Assembly (NCBI GenBank): GCA_037178975.1
Contig: JASJZH010000005.1
Location: 2,604,001-2,668,000 of the forward strand
Direction of reading: 5' to 3'
Length of the DNA stretch: 64,000 nt
Source: Oscheius tipulae
Taxonomy: Eukaryota; Nematoda; Chromadorea; Rhabditida; Rhabditidae
Shown: piece after piece, positions 32,601 to 45,682 of the stretch
How the letters are laid out: every line of letters begins with the position of its first letter
How positions within the stretch are numbered: position 1 is the first letter of the stretch
Program-made: the position numbers and the translations under genes
Notes under the pieces: model-generated
Databases searched by the model: none
What the model saw: the letters and a program-made list of their open reading frames with translations, nothing else
Told to the model about the DNA's origin: nothing

Positions 32601-34373
32601 ATCCATATTCGAGAAACGCTAGTCAATAAAAGGCGGTCTGTTTTGGCTAATTCGCTCCAAAGTCACCACTAAATTGAGCATCTGTACCATAATGAAACTC
32701 AAATGAAAACTTTTCAAAAAGAAAAAAAAATCTATACTCAACCCATTGGTTCGATACAACAAAACCACGAAACTATATGAAAGGAAAGTTTTTGGACGAA
32801 TGATGTTTCAGAACTGATTTGGATATCAAGAAATGATGAAGCATTTATATTTCTTCAATAGTTAACAATAAAAATTAGTAATTGTGAACGGGATCTGACT
32901 GAGAGAAATACTGTACCTTCTTCCACAGAACGTGAAGCATTAATGAGTTTTTAGGATTACTCAAACAGTTGCCGTTTTTTGCAATAAAATTCTCTCAGAA
33001 ACATATGTTTCACCCCCTGGCTTGTTGTAAAGTAACCGTGAAAAAAAAACCTACTGTCTCTCCCTGGTAACGAAGACCCCCGACCTTGTAGTGCTTGGAA
33101 CAGTTGATGTTTCGGTAGTACTTGGAGCCACGGTGGTCGTGGTAGCTTCAGTAGTCGTACTCTGTTCAGTAGTGGTAATGAGAGTCGGCATCATTGCCTG
33201 TAATTTCCAACTGTTCATAGTTTTGTGTACTCACCCTCGTGGTCATGGGAGTAGTGGTCATAGGATGCTCGGAGCTGATAAAAACGGGAGAGACTGGAGT
33301 GGAGGGGGTGCCGAAAAAGTCCAATGGTCCACGGGTATTGGCCTGGGTACTCCAGGAAGGCCAACGACGGGTGACTATTGGAAGCTGGAAATGCTTTCTT
33401 AAAATGACACTCAGAATAGGGAGAAAACACAGTTCAGCCCCCTTAATCTTAGTTTAAGCAATTTTTTTCAAAAACAATACCATCGATTCCCTCTTTGTCC
33501 TGCCATAGATACCGTAACATGAATGTAGCTTACTGACAGCGTGGAACATACAAATATCATGTTTTCTAAGAATGTTGACGACTGAAACCTTTTTTATTGA
33601 TGGTGTGATACGCAACCAGCGTTTGTATCAAATTTATTGTTAGAGCTGTACTATGTCTATGCCGTGAAACATTATCTTTCTTCAGTTCAAACTTACTCCC
33701 TCGCGTTCCACTAGCAGAGTTTCTGTGGCTATTTACCGCCCTCTTGAAACATTTCGGAAAGATTCGCAAGTTGCAAACACCGCTTGTGGCTCATGAACGG
33801 GAAGATTTTTATGCAAATCAAGAACCTGCAACTGTTGAGATCTTATCCTTCCCTACTGTAAATGAAACATAACAGTCTTGAAGGAACTTTTCCTAATTCC
33901 TGTCGTTTGACCCTGACTGACCACACTATTTCTCTCAATATCTCACCTTCGTGACTCCCAGATTCCTCCCAATCTTCCATACATTAAAGTTTGGAAGTTG
34001 ATCCACGTTCTGATCATAGATATCCGTCATGTCGGCCGGCTTCAAGAGGTCATCGTTGAAATCGTAGTCAAAAGAGTTCGGATTTGTGAATATTGTCTCA
34101 TCGATCACTGGGGCTGAAAACAGTACATATTGCGTTGAACTAGCCTTCCGCGCTCCCTGAGGGATTGTGTAAGATAGATTATCAGGCTCACTATTCGCGC
34201 TGGATTACCGAATCTTCTCCAAATCCGTTGTTTTATAACTTTTTGAAACATTTTTTTCAAAACCCAAAAATCTGGATAAACCCACGTCCTCTCCACTTGA
34301 ACTCTTTGATTTTGCTCTCATCTATAATTACTGCTGTCACTGCGGCTGTTAGGAGTAGAATACTGTGAAACAT
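29677..34373 (-). CDS. Thr-rich type I membrane protein, eight exons, about 364 aa, family unknown
   Basis: Minus-strand exons are 34373-34286, 34113-33947, 33384-33235, 33197-33085, 31788-31615, 30510-30383, 30219-30084 and 29815-29677. Lengths sum to 1095 nt and all phases match. Exon 1 encodes a signal peptide (MFHSILLLTAAVTA). An acidic region follows. A Thr/Ser-rich mucin-like stretch in exons 3-6 (TTTEQSTTTEATTTT and similar) should be heavily O-glycosylated. A small Cys module in exon 7 (C..., NCKMLYPG, QCRCFYK) and a hydrophobic segment (about 25 residues, NTAVLLVSCMLV) with a basic KHHKRQ stop-transfer tail complete it. It should be a surface glycoprotein with a short cytosolic tail. 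A TTTTTCAG directly abuts the ATG, suggesting trans-splicing. Introns are long (up to 1.3 kb) and full of minus-oriented TGAAACAT motifs. The last donor choice (TT|GTGGAA at 30083) is the least certain step. A related Cys-plus-membrane layout appears at 47.3 kb. Confidence 0.65.
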
Positions 34374-37300
34374 CTGAAAAATTCGAAGTTTGCTTCACTG
34401 TTCTCTGAGTAAAAGAGGACGAGAAGAAGTAGTAATGTGATGAAACAAAGATTAAAGAAAACCATTTGATTGTGTTCTTGCACTGTTCGATCTTATAAGA
34501 GCTAACAAAAAGTTTTCTCACGCATTTGGCACCTCATTGATATGTTCAGTGAAACACAATTTCGACGCTATTCCTCAGAACGTGCCATAAGCCTCTAATA
34601 GCTGTTGATGATGTGATCTAAATTAATGATTAGTCCACTACTGTTATTTCCACCAAGGCAAACGTCGTGCAAAAATTACGGGGGTGCGTTCGTCCACGAA
34701 ATCATTACTTAGTCGCCGCTAAAGATGGGAATCAGGATCGAGTGGGAAGTGAGCTATTGGTCAATCTCAATCATTTGCCACTCGCTTGGAGGACTGTAAG
34801 TTGTTCAAATTGTACGGTCGTTTGCTAGATAACGCATCTACTCTACTTCTTCCTATATGAAAACATCGAAACAAAACTAGATTCGAAGTCTGAAGATAGT
34901 GGAAGGAGACGATTGTAAGATATTGCAAGAAAATTCTGGGTAGGTCATGAAAAAGTTTTTTTTGTCAGATTATTAGAAGTTTTTCAATGTTTTGACAAGC
35001 GGAGTCTACTCACACTAAGGAAGATAATAAGCATCTTATTCAAATTTTGAGAAAAGGACTCAATGTTTTTTGGAAAGTGGAAACTTGAAAACGGGAGACG
35101 CCTAAAACAAGGAATTCGAGGAATGGTGCTATATAAGAAGAGGCTGTAACATAAAACAGAATCCAGAGGCAGGTTCCACTTACGGTGGTCCATCAAAACA
35201 AAATGGTTTTTTGGAACAAGACCGACTCGTCCCACTGATCACGAAGAAGCAAGACGGCAAGGTGTAAGAGTATTTTATCACACGAAGAAGAAAGAAAGGA
35301 ATTCTCTCTTTCGAGGTCAGCGGTCATCTGCCCTCGACCAGAAAAAACTGAAAGTGTGGGACACTGACGGCGCCGACCTTCGATGGCAGACTGATAGCGG
35401 TCAGATAGCGTTTCATTCTTGAACCCATCATCAATCATCGTCACACCGGGGGAGAGAACAGGGGAAAAAATGGAACGAGTGTTCCACGGGAGTAGCGTTT
35501 TAGGTTGAAAAAAGTCGGTAAATCATCAACTAAACACAGTTACGGTTCTGGCAGTTCTTTACGTCGGGCATGAAACATACTTACAAAGTTCAAGATTAAA
35601 GAATGATTAAGGCCATTGATGTTACGTAGTTCTGGATACTATCGATGCTATAGCAGAAAGATGAAACAAAAAGGTTCTTTATAGCTGGTACAAATACTTT
35701 GGATTGAGCAAATATTGAAAATTGAATGAACTAGACAAGAAACAGCAGTATTCTTTTGCGAATTCGCATACACGTAGGATAGTTGAAACAAAAGAAGAAC
35801 TATTGGCTCTCGCGTAGAGGTCCGGATCACTAGGCCCGGGGTGAAACAATTTCAATAGGAATAGCAAAAATTCCCTTGTACTTGAAAGCAGTATAACTTA
35901 GGTTTGCGACCACAAAAGGATATTCAAGTGTCAAACCAACTTCCTTTCTGTCTTATCGATGTAATACATTAAAATCGGAGAGAAAAAGGGCTGTTTTACA
36001 CCTCATGGCTACTTGTAGCCGTGAGGTGGCCTTGACAGTGCTAGCGTGATTGGACTCGAAAACAGAGAAATCGTTTCGTATAATGGGAATGGGAGGAGGA
36101 AGTGGGAATTGGACAGCGGAAGAAGCTGTCAACGGGATGATTGTTTTGAAGGAGAGGGGGATATGATTCAAACAGATTGTGAGAGAAGTTTTTGCGCAAA
36201 CGAATGGATTTGAATCTGAACCACAGGAGTTTCTCTTTTACTGTTCTTCATTTCAACATATTAACACTACTGGTCTCATATGTTTCATTATAAACGTAAA
36301 CTGAAATATGTGGACGTCTCTTCGCTTCAATCTCTTTTCTAAACCGTTTACATTTACAACCCAGAGAAATGTGAAGTGGACGGGAAACTATTCATTCCAT
36401 ACGTGAAACATTTCTCCAATCGTCTTGGACTTTTTGTTTTACGGAAGAAATAAACTACAATCGAAAACGTTTCTATCTCAAGAAAATTTATGTTTCCGAA
36501 ATAGTATATAATAGTTGGAACTTTTTTTTTTTGATTCAGTACTGGGCTCCTCTTTTGATATCCTTCTTGAACAGAGTTACACCTTGTAAGAACCGGGAAC
36601 AAGTTGAATAAGTAAAGCCAAGGCGGGAAGTGAACGTTTAATAATAAGGTTCGAGATGTAGAAAGCAAAATAGTTCACAGAGGTCAAAGAGGAGTGATGA
36701 AACATAAGAATTTTTTGGAATCTAATGTGAGTATAAGATCACGTTTGTGGCTTCTTGCTCATTTTTTGTAAACTTTTTATCACAATCACGCTAGCACTGT
36801 CAAGAACAATTTTATAGCATCTCAATGTTCTGCAAAGTTGTAGACTCAGACCACCTTTACAAGCTTCTAGAACATGGTAAAAGACATTGAGATGTAAATT
36901 TAAAGTTGCATCGCAACTATTCACATTTCTTTCAACAGGAAAGAAGGCAACAAGTGCTACCAACTCGTTTTCAAACCATAAACGTTTTTTGTGAAACATT
37001 TGTTTTTTCGAGCGTAGTGTACAAGTTGCTTCCCTATCATTTCCCGAGTGAATAACAAAAGGTTTAAAAAGCCTATAGAACATAAATATGTTTCAGTGTT
37101 AGTATGAGAGTAGAGAGAAAACAAGTTTCTTTGGTGTACAACTGGACGCATACTCATAGTTTTTCAATACTGTCTTCTGATCTCTCTAAGATCCTCATTC
37201 TTAGAATGACGAGCTTTTTGTCCCAAACACCTGACAGCTGACCCAAGGCTGACAGGCAGTGAGTCATTTAGTCGCATGATCCTCTGGATCCAGCTTGGAA

Positions 37301-37781
37301 TCATTTACTTTTCGAAACTTTTTATTCTTAACTTATTATCCCCTTTCAAACGCAATTTCTGATCAATCTTTCCAATGTGGTTTCTGATAGTGGTAATTCT
37401 TATGGTCTTAATGCCAAAAATGTTTTATTCCGCTTTTTTTCACACGCCTCCAAAAAATACTTATTTTGTTTCATCTTTCCCATATAAGATAAACAAAAGA
37501 AATACAAAACGATCCATGGTTTTTTATCAAAACCAATGTGTTATAGTGATGGACTGGGGATTTTTCCTGTTTCACCGTTTCTTATGACACTGACAACTAT
37601 TTCAACGACAATGGGTCAATCTCAATGGGAAACAAATGCAAATTTCTAGACTTTCAAACGCGATACCTTTTTTGTTTTTAAAAAAAGTAGCTTTTTTTGT
37701 TGCACCGTCTCTTCTTAACGGTCGCAATCGTTAAAAAAACGCTGGTGTTCCTATAACTGGAAATTTCAGGACCTCTCTCCA
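34374..37781. other. Long AT-rich intergenic region without a recognised gene
   Basis: Several minus-strand frames (for example 35193-35444, 36739-37083) lack family patterns and splice support. The main visible structure is the motif cluster listed separately. Confidence 0.5.
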
Positions 37782-38492
37782 ATGTGGCACCTGCTTCTAT
37801 TTCTCCCAGCCCTGATGCAGGCAGACGGCTGTCCTCCCGGCTACAGCCCCTGTAACGTAAACAAATGTTTCATGGCTGTCCAGGCGAAAAGAACCTGGCC
37901 CCGGGCTCAACGCCACTGCGTAGAGACCGGGGGCACTCTGGCCACAATCACCAGTGTCAGTCAAAATGACTGTGTTAGTGGTGGGAGATAGTTTGAAACA
38001 TTTGGAGAACAAAATTTATAGGACTGACCCAGGGAGGAACGAGTCCCTACTGGATTGGAATGATCCAGATCGGAGACAGTGGACACCTATGGGTCGATGG
38101 ATCGGAAGTTAGCTTCAGTAAGTGGAAAGAAGGTGGGAAAGTTTGGAATTTATTATGTTCGGGGGTGAGACTAGTAAAGCAAAGGGTAGAGCCAACCTGT
38201 TTTCACGTTAAAATACATTAAATATTTCATCGAAACTATAAGAATAAACCATGGTTCTATACATGTTTTCTTCTCCGTAGCTCACCTAAATGTTTCCCTT
38301 TCAGACGAGAAGGAGAAGGACTACCCCTTCACCACCTTCCTGCCCAGCACTGGGAACTGGGGGTCAGTCACATTTTACTATTCTAAACAAAAGAGCTTTA
38401 GAGCTGAGAAGTCTGGCGTCGTATTCGGTCAATACTTCATCTGTTCAGCCACGCCGAGCAATCGCTACGACAAGGAAGAAACATTTCCTTGA
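37782..38492 (+). CDS. Secreted single-domain C-type lectin-like protein, three exons, about 159 aa
   Basis: Exons are 37782-37977, 38022-38117 and 38305-38492 (480 nt, phases match). A signal peptide (MWHLLLFLPALMQADG) is followed by a C-type lectin-like domain: N-terminal Cys pair (CPPGYSPC), 'KCFMAV', 'WPRAQRHCVETGGTLATI' (the conserved helix and second-Cys region), 'YWIGMIQIG', 'LWVDGSEVSF' and a final 'FGQYFIC'. The usual third Cys before the last strand and an EPN/QPD/WND sugar-binding pattern are not seen, so calcium-dependent sugar binding is doubtful. Such proteins are typically secreted by gut or hypodermis and induced on infection. A TTTCAG 13 bases before the ATG is a likely trans-splice acceptor. 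The exon 1 donor (GTGGTG at 37978) was chosen because neighbouring GT sites create a stop. Confidence 0.8.
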
Positions 38493-40043
38493 AGATTTTA
38501 TAGTATTTGGTTTTGGAAGCTCCTATGTTTCAGTTTTTATGTATGAAGCTATAATATGTGCACCTTTCTTCATTGTCTTTTCGGTTCTTATAAAGTGAAA
38601 CATTCCAACAACAAAAAATGCCTGTGAATGGGAACTGCAACTGATCAGAATGTCCTTCTTTTCAATCTATCTTAGGTACCTAGTTCTCTTAGAATTTATC
38701 TAGAACTAAACGCCTCACAAAATCTGGTCCTTCAGGTTCACCCCTCACACAGTAGAAGCTTGTTTCCCGGGGCATTTTTTGAAATCTTTCGTGTCGATAG
38801 GGAAAATTTTTATTTTTTTTATCTTTCCGATCTTGCTTCACCAGCTCCTTATACTGAAGCAGCATGTACACAGCTTGTTCTATATTAGATGGAAATGTTT
38901 ATTGTTTCACTTACTAGGTATAAAAAGAAAGAAGTTAGCTTTCTTGATTAGAGTTTGACACTGACTTCAAAATAAAGCAAGGCATCTAACTGTAACCTAG
39001 TCAATATAGAAGTTCTCTGAACTTGTGCATTTAGAACCATCGTTTCCTTGAAGTGCCTAACAATAATACTGTTCGAGGTTGACCAACTTGATTTCACCAT
39101 CGCGTGTACTTGGTAAGAAATGTCTTTTTTTCGTCGTTGTTGCCACTTTTCACATGTTTTTTCGATGTGTTTTTCTTCAACAATATATTCTTTGGTCAAG
39201 GACGATTACAAAAGTCAGCTATGGATGAAGCCTTTGAAAAAACTGAAGATGAAGAAACTGTAGAAGAAGGATCCGACTATTCGGACGTAGATATCTTTTC
39301 GAATTCCAGTGATTCAGAGTAATTTTACTTTAAAAGTGTCCCGATTTTTCGGGAAAAGGCAGCCTATCCGAAAGATAAAAGCGAATTGAGTCGGACTCGA
39401 CTCGAGATTTCGGCTCAAAATACAAATATACAGTATAAGTATTTTGTGCAAAAAATGTTACTGTCTTCTCCTCGAAAAGACACCAAACCATGCAAAGTTT
39501 TTCATTTGCTCTCACTGGGAGAGCTAGAAGAAATTGTCCAAATACTCTTGTTTCACCAACCTATTATGAGAAGAGCTAGGCCGGTTATTGATTTCTAGTA
39601 TGGAGCAATCTCTAAACATCTTAAAGTTTTATGTTACACTGGCTTATCATAGGTGAAACTCGGAATGAAGCTACTACTGGTCTGTACCCTTTCGAAAACC
39701 AATCATTTCCAGCTCGAATCAGCTCACAAAATAGTTTTGAAGATATTTTTCTCGCAAACGTTGAAAATTTTCCAACTTCTACGTTTCATGAATTCTCTTG
39801 TCTCTTGGTCTTGTCAACTAAAAAAAAAAGTTTGTATTTGCAACAAAACCACTACATTCTCGCACACTTTGTTTACAAAAAACTCTTCGAAAAGGTTCTC
39901 CCTAGACAAACTCCAATCGGTGACAATACGCCCAGCTAAGCTGCCTATCATTGATAGAGAGGGTCGCGTCACCCTCCCCGACACTCTTTTAGGAAATAAG
40001 ACGTGCTCATTTCGTCATTTTTCAACCCACAAACCTTCGAAAC
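38493..40043. other. Intergenic between the two lectin genes
   Basis: One short acidic plus-strand frame ending at 39322 (MDEAFEKTEDEETVEEG...) is noticeable but has no family pattern or neighbouring exons. Motifs of the TGTTTCA type occur at 38526 and 38596. Confidence 0.4.
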
Positions 40044-43000
40044 ATGTGGAGCCTTCTGTCTATCTTTTGGGTGGTGGCTCTGACAGGAGCTGTACCTACA
40101 TGTCCACCAGGATACACGGGAAGCCCTGGAGGGAAGTGAGTTATGTAGTTTGTCCCAAAAAGAGTGGGTGGTGAGTAACTTGTATGTTTCAACTTTGTGT
40201 TGTTTCCTGGGAAATATATTTGGTAACAATAGGTGGTCGACAAGGGTTTCGCTTTCGCATAGTACTGAAAAGGACAGTAACATTATCAGCGGATGAGGGT
40301 ACGCTTTTTTTCTAATGGGTCCCGCGGCAAGAACTCGAGAATGTTTTGGTCTACCCGAATAAATTAGTCAGAACTAGCGTACTATCCACCCAATTTGGGA
40401 ATTTCTCCGATTTTTTGACCCAAACCCCTACTATAAGGCCAGCCTAAACTAGTAGACGTCCCAGACATTAGTAACAGTACCAGCCGTTCCTTTGCAGTGG
40501 CGGCTGGCTTCGTAGTAGCAAAAGATTTCCAGTGGCTTCACTGGGACAAAAGCAAAGTTCTGCACCCAAAGTCGACTTGCCATCCAGTTTAGGCAATAAC
40601 TGTTTCCAAACAACAAAACTTCTGGACAACATAGTTTGTCGCTTCTGTTTCGTGGCCTCGGACAAACAAATAGACAGAGTCTTTCACAGAAATCAGCGCG
40701 CTTTAGATAGTAGATTTACAAAAGAAGCTTCGGTGGAGAGGCGCAACGTGCGCTATGCTTACGATTTGTAGTTTTGCAATATCCGACTCACATAGTACGG
40801 TCAAAAAACTTTGTTTCACGAGAAATGTAATAAGGAAGTACTAGTGTAAGTAGCGAAAAACCGAACTATGATGATATCCTTTCGGCGTTTATGGTTACAA
40901 ATTGAAGTTTTTGCACTATCCAACTATTTCGCAGTGCCGTCAAAAAAACACGGTCTCACAAGATAAATAATTAGGAACATGTCGCCAGTTACGCTTACTG
41001 CCTGGTAGTGGTCTGAAGCTTTAAAAAATAAATAGTAGCGTATCCTAACTCCCGACTTTTCTGTGTGTTTCTGCTAGAAAATGATAATGTTTCACGATAG
41101 ACGTGAATAGTTTTGTGGATCAGATATTCTGCTGTAACTCTTCTACTCACAATACACTCTTTTGCAATGACCAACTGCAGAGACATTGAAGAAATTTTGT
41201 TCAATAAGCAATGTAAATAGTTAGCCTTCTATCAGTTATGCTTTCTCATCTTCTTTTTTCCGGGTCGCTCTAAAAGAATAGTACCTTAGCTGCGGGCTTT
41301 CGGTGTCTTCTACTAGAAAATTAGAAAGTTTCATAGCAGACGGTAATATGGATGTGTACGAAGTATTCGCTAACGTTCAAAAGTTCTGCAAAAGGCAACT
41401 GTTATACTGTACAGTCTAAGGGAGAAAGTTTGCTTTACAAGGAGCATAAATTGAGCGTCCGCTGACAGTTACACTGTCGTTTTTCCTTCCGTTCGAGATT
41501 TTGAAAACGAATAGCGCTGTTCCGTCTGTTTCTTTTCCGTCTCAAGGCCAAAATAGGAGCTTACGACTCTGGAAATCATAAAAAATCCTTGAACAGCTCA
41601 AAAACTGCTGGGTCCTAGAAATTTTTTAATAATATATAGAAATACTATTACTAACTCCCCTCAACAGAGGGTATCGATTTATATTATGTTTCACCGGTAA
41701 ACTAAAAAATCTGGTTTCTTTTATATAGCAATTCGTCCTCTTGAGATGTACAAAAAAAAATAAACCTCAGATGTTTCTATTACTCCTCCACTCCCAAGAC
41801 AATCTTCGACGCCCAGAGATACTGTACATCTACAGGTGGAATCTTGGCCAGTATTTCAAACAGCTTCGAGAACACCTATGTTTCAAGTTTGTTCTTTCCT
41901 ATTACGACTAAATGGAGCAAAATATTCAGACTTGGCCCAGACAGGTCAAAAAGGAATCTACTTGTCGTGGATCGGATTGGTCCAAATGCTCCCAGACCAC
42001 AGATACCATTGGGTGGATGGGACGAGTGACCAGTACAAGAACTGGGCTTCAGGTAGGATTTTTAATTTTTATGTGCTTCATCGGTATGGTAAATAATGGT
42101 CAGAATGGTTAGGCTATTTTTGGTGTTTGACTGGGATATTATTTTTTGCTAAAAAAAAACTGATGAGATTGAGAGTACTTTGAAGAATGTTTCAACAACT
42201 TTTCATATCCTTGCACTGGTGACAGAGTGCGATCAACGCGCGAGAATGAAGACAATTTTGAAAAAGTAATGTTTCAAAGCTTCACATATTCTTGCATGTC
42301 AGCGAATGTGGTCAGACTTGAACAGAGCGCTGACTATGATAGGTCTGAACACTGTATCTCTTTGTGTACTGGCCAGCTTGAACTATCTCCTTCTAGAACC
42401 GAAACCTTCAAGAGGGTTGGTCTACTTCCTTAGTTGCCTATCCAAAAGGGGCTCAATTCGGCTTACTTCATAACTGCAACAAACCTAGACTGGAGATTGA
42501 AAAGTTGCTTGAAAAATGTTTTAGCAGTTATATTCTTGAACAACTAACAAAAATTAGTTTCGTCTCGAAATCTGAAATTCGCTAACTGTTTCTGTTCTAC
42601 CCTACTCGAAAGCGTGCATAGTTTTAAGCTCTTATAAGCTTGACAGTCTTCAATTTGACTGGAACTTTACTTTCTTGAAGTGTTTTCATCTTTCCTGCAC
42701 AGCACTGAAGGACAGAACTTGGCAATACTGTTACAGATATTGTGAAACAACAACATTATTCTTTTACGTTACCCATCATTCATAGCATACTCTATGTATT
42801 ATCCAGTCCCAACCCTCATATTTTCAGAAACTTCAAACCCGGACGATACCTACGTTGTCCAGGACCTCCGGAGCGGTCTTTGGCAGTAAGTTTTCCCAAT
42901 TTTTTTTGTGTGTAAAAAACACAAATTTAGCCGTGCTGAAGATGCCGTTGGCTATGTCCTTCCTTTCATCTGTAGCGCTGTCCCTCTCTCTACTACTGTC

Positions 43001-44063
43001 ACCGCCGCTCCAACTTCCTCTGGTAAGAACACTTGAAAAAAAAAGTCATGAGTTTTAGGAATATGCGACTCAAGTTGGACATGGTTCGATAAGACGAACC
43101 ATTGTTATAAGGTCTTCTACAATGAGAATTGGCTACAGGCGGAGTCGGTCTGTCGGGCAGCCAAAGGACATCTGACCTCGATTCATAGCTTCGAGGAGAA
43201 TGGTTTTGTGGCTAGTCAGTTTCATTCAGATTCTGTATACCATGCCATTGGACGGGGCTAATTGTTTTTGCTAAGTCTATTAGGAAAAAATGCCACTAAA
43301 ACCCTATAGAATCTTGACGAGAAAGTCGCCGGTTTTTTTCCCAAAAAGTACCACCCCCCGATCGAAAAGTCAAAAATATGTATCATTGATAGGTACCGCG
43401 CTGATTAAAAAGATACACCAAAAGTAGTAAAAAAATTCCAGTTTGAGAAAAGCGTTACATGGCTCACATATACCGATTTTGTTATGCAACTGCGTTTGGT
43501 AAGTCATCAACTCAAGAGCGCTTCCTATTCTACCGCTCCAAAACTGCTGTATCCATCTAAAGTATAAAATAAGCGTTTTCCTTGTTTTTCTAATCGATTT
43601 CACAGTTGCAATTGGAATTGTTAGAATTTTCATCTTTCAAAGCTTCGGTATAATTAGTAAGAGGGCAGAATTGTATTCATCCGACCCCTCCGCTATGAAA
43701 ATTTACTTTTCCCACTAGAGGAACAGTGAAGTTCAAGTAGTTCAAAAAAATTCCAGGCCTAGCCCAGAGTGGAATGACTCAGCCTATCGAGAGACAGGTC
43801 TGGATCGGCCTGACCAAAATCGGAAGCAATTGGGCGAATGTGGATGGGACGCCCTTCGACTACCAGGCCTGGGGACCAGGAGTACCTGACAGTGGAGCAG
43901 ACAATTGTGCTCAGGTGGGCTTATTTCGAGAAAATTTAACAAAAAGTTCCAGATTTTCGCGGATCAGCTACAAGGAAAGCTGGGCTATGAGGCGACCTGG
44001 AATGCATGGGATTGTGAGGTCACACAGAGGGCTTTTGTATGTAAAAAGGACGTGAATTCGTGA
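40044..44063 (+). CDS. Secreted protein with two C-type lectin-like domains, eight exons, about 301 aa
   Basis: Exons are 40044-40135, 41771-41886, 41930-42052, 42828-42885, 42931-43022, 43059-43214, 43757-43914 and 43953-44063, total 906 nt with all phases matching. A signal peptide (WSLLSIFWVVALTGA) leads to domain 1 (residues about 22-150): KCFYYSS, AQRYCTSTGGILASI, SWIGLVQ, HWVDGTSDQYKNW, LPFICSA. A Thr/Pro/Ser linker (PLSTTVTAAPTSS) joins it to domain 2 (residues about 161-301): 'WFDKTNHCYKVF', 'AESVCRAAKGHLTSIHS', 'WIGLTKIG', 'PFDYQAWGPGVPDSGADNC' and 'WNAWDCEVTQRAFVC'. Domain 2 keeps the late Cys pair. This tandem layout is common in nematode clec genes. The first intron (1.6 kb) and others carry plus-oriented TGTTTCA motifs (40185, 41088, 41687). 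It is the same kind of gene as its neighbour at 37.8 kb, in the same orientation. Confidence 0.9.
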
Positions 44064-45682
44064 TGTTTCGAGATTGGAAGGTAATAAATTTTTCGAATAC
44101 ATGAATCAATCAGGAAGCATTTTATCTTGTACTTGACTTGTGAGAGTTGAAACATTTTCGTGTTTCAACAAATTCCTAAATCAAAGTGTAGTGCTGTTTT
44201 CCAATAGATTCCTTCGACAGACTGGAATGAACAGTATTTTCAAATAATTTGCTAAGCTATTAATTTTTTGAATTGTAGAGCTACCAGATAGAGATTTGCG
44301 AAAATGGGAAGAAAAAGAAACTGTATTGCACCAATTTCAATCTCATGCCTTTTCGTACATGGTAGACTTGAAATATTACTGTTTTTCTCGATGAGGTATC
44401 TACTTTTTGAAGAAGAATGGCAAGAAGGTAAAAGTAAAGACGAAAAATGACCTTCTTTATACAGAACAAATAAAGCAATAAAAAAAGAAAAAATAGGGAA
44501 ACGAGAAAAGATTGTGGGAAAGTCAATGAAACCAACAAACTATCAAAGTATAGGTACATAGAGATTATACAGTGTTGCTGAATCAAAAGTACTTGAAAGA
44601 TTGTATCATAGTAGCTCACTCTGTATTCGAAAATAATAACCTACATGGCAATGCGAAGCGAGTGACTAAGGTCTCTTTTCTTTCTTACATGGCCGGCTTG
44701 GAACAACACAGTTTTGAACATGCACCCTTTATTTTTGGTCATGAGAAGTTAGTGAGTAGCCCACAGGTTATTGCAGTAATGCCTGAGAAACATTTCCCCG
44801 TATACAGATCCCGTGAAACAATATAAAACCAGCGGATAGAAAGACTTTTGGATCGTTGAAACAACAAAAACTGAAAGGAAGCAAATGAAACTGAGGTAAT
44901 ACTCATCATGGCTTCTGTTAGAGCCATCATGAGAACAGGATGAAGCAATGAAATATACCACGACGGTGGATGTTTGTACACCTGGTGAAACAAGACAAGA
45001 AGAAGGAGGAAAACGTAAGAATGTAAACTACTCCACCGGTCTATCAACAGTGCTTGTACTTTTCCTTTTTGATAGGCTCTTGAAACATATTAGAAGTTTA
45101 GGAAACTCAAATGACAGATGCATTGGAAATAAGGATGAGTCAGAAAACTTGAAAAAAGCGGCTACGCATGAACATCGAGAGTACGCCTCTCGGCTATATA
45201 TATGACAGACGAATTAAGAAACAAAATGGGTAAAAAAATTGTAAATTGGAAAGTTCTTCTAAATTTTTATTGTAAAGGTGAAACTATTGGTACAAAACAA
45301 TGATCGCTCTATTCACGCCAGTTTGAAACAATGAAACAGTAACTGTTACCCTAAAAGCACAGTTTAGCCCAGATTGCTGCCAGACTATACCTAGACGTTG
45401 AAACATAAAAGTTTCTTGAGTGGAGTTTTGGCAGAAACTGTATTCTATAAAGCATAATGACTCATGTTTGACTCCAAAATCTTACTTCTCGGGTATGTAA
45501 TGTTCTAGAAACTTGTAGATTTTTGTCTGGGCTACAACTTTGCAAAAAATGTCGATAATAGGAAAAGTACAAGTTTTGGACGGAAAATTGTATGCGATGA
45601 AAACAAAAAAGGGACAATCAGTCTTCAGCTCAAAGGCTTGAAACACAAAAAATCAAAGGAAGGAAAGCGTAAAAAGTAGTCA
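44064..45682. other. Intergenic, no gene recognised
   Basis: AT-rich, with TGAAACAT motifs at 45081 and 45399 and no supported exons. Confidence 0.45.

Larger units (their letters stand above)
31868..38602. promoter_or_regulatory. Dense cluster of ATGTTTCA / TGAAACAT motifs (candidate 21U-RNA promoter elements)
   Basis: Non-coding DNA here carries TGAAACA (minus-oriented ATGTTTCA) at 31868, 31941, 32072, 32254, 32330, 33665, 33746, 33863, 34244, 34441, 34550, 35571, 36404, 36698, 36992, 37994 and 38596. It carries TGTTTCA (plus) at 32804, 33006, 36281, 37089 and 38526. On the motif strand many are preceded by an AAGNTTT-like stretch (for example 'aaagcattATGTTTCAcc'). The C. elegans motif upstream of type 1 piRNA genes has the core CTGTTTCA in AT-rich DNA. 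The resemblance is seen directly; the function is inferred. Confidence 0.5.

Noticed and set aside
39104-39322. Acidic small open frame resembling N-termini of piggyBac-type proteins
   Set aside because: Only a short acidic composition match. No DDE domain or terminal repeats nearby.
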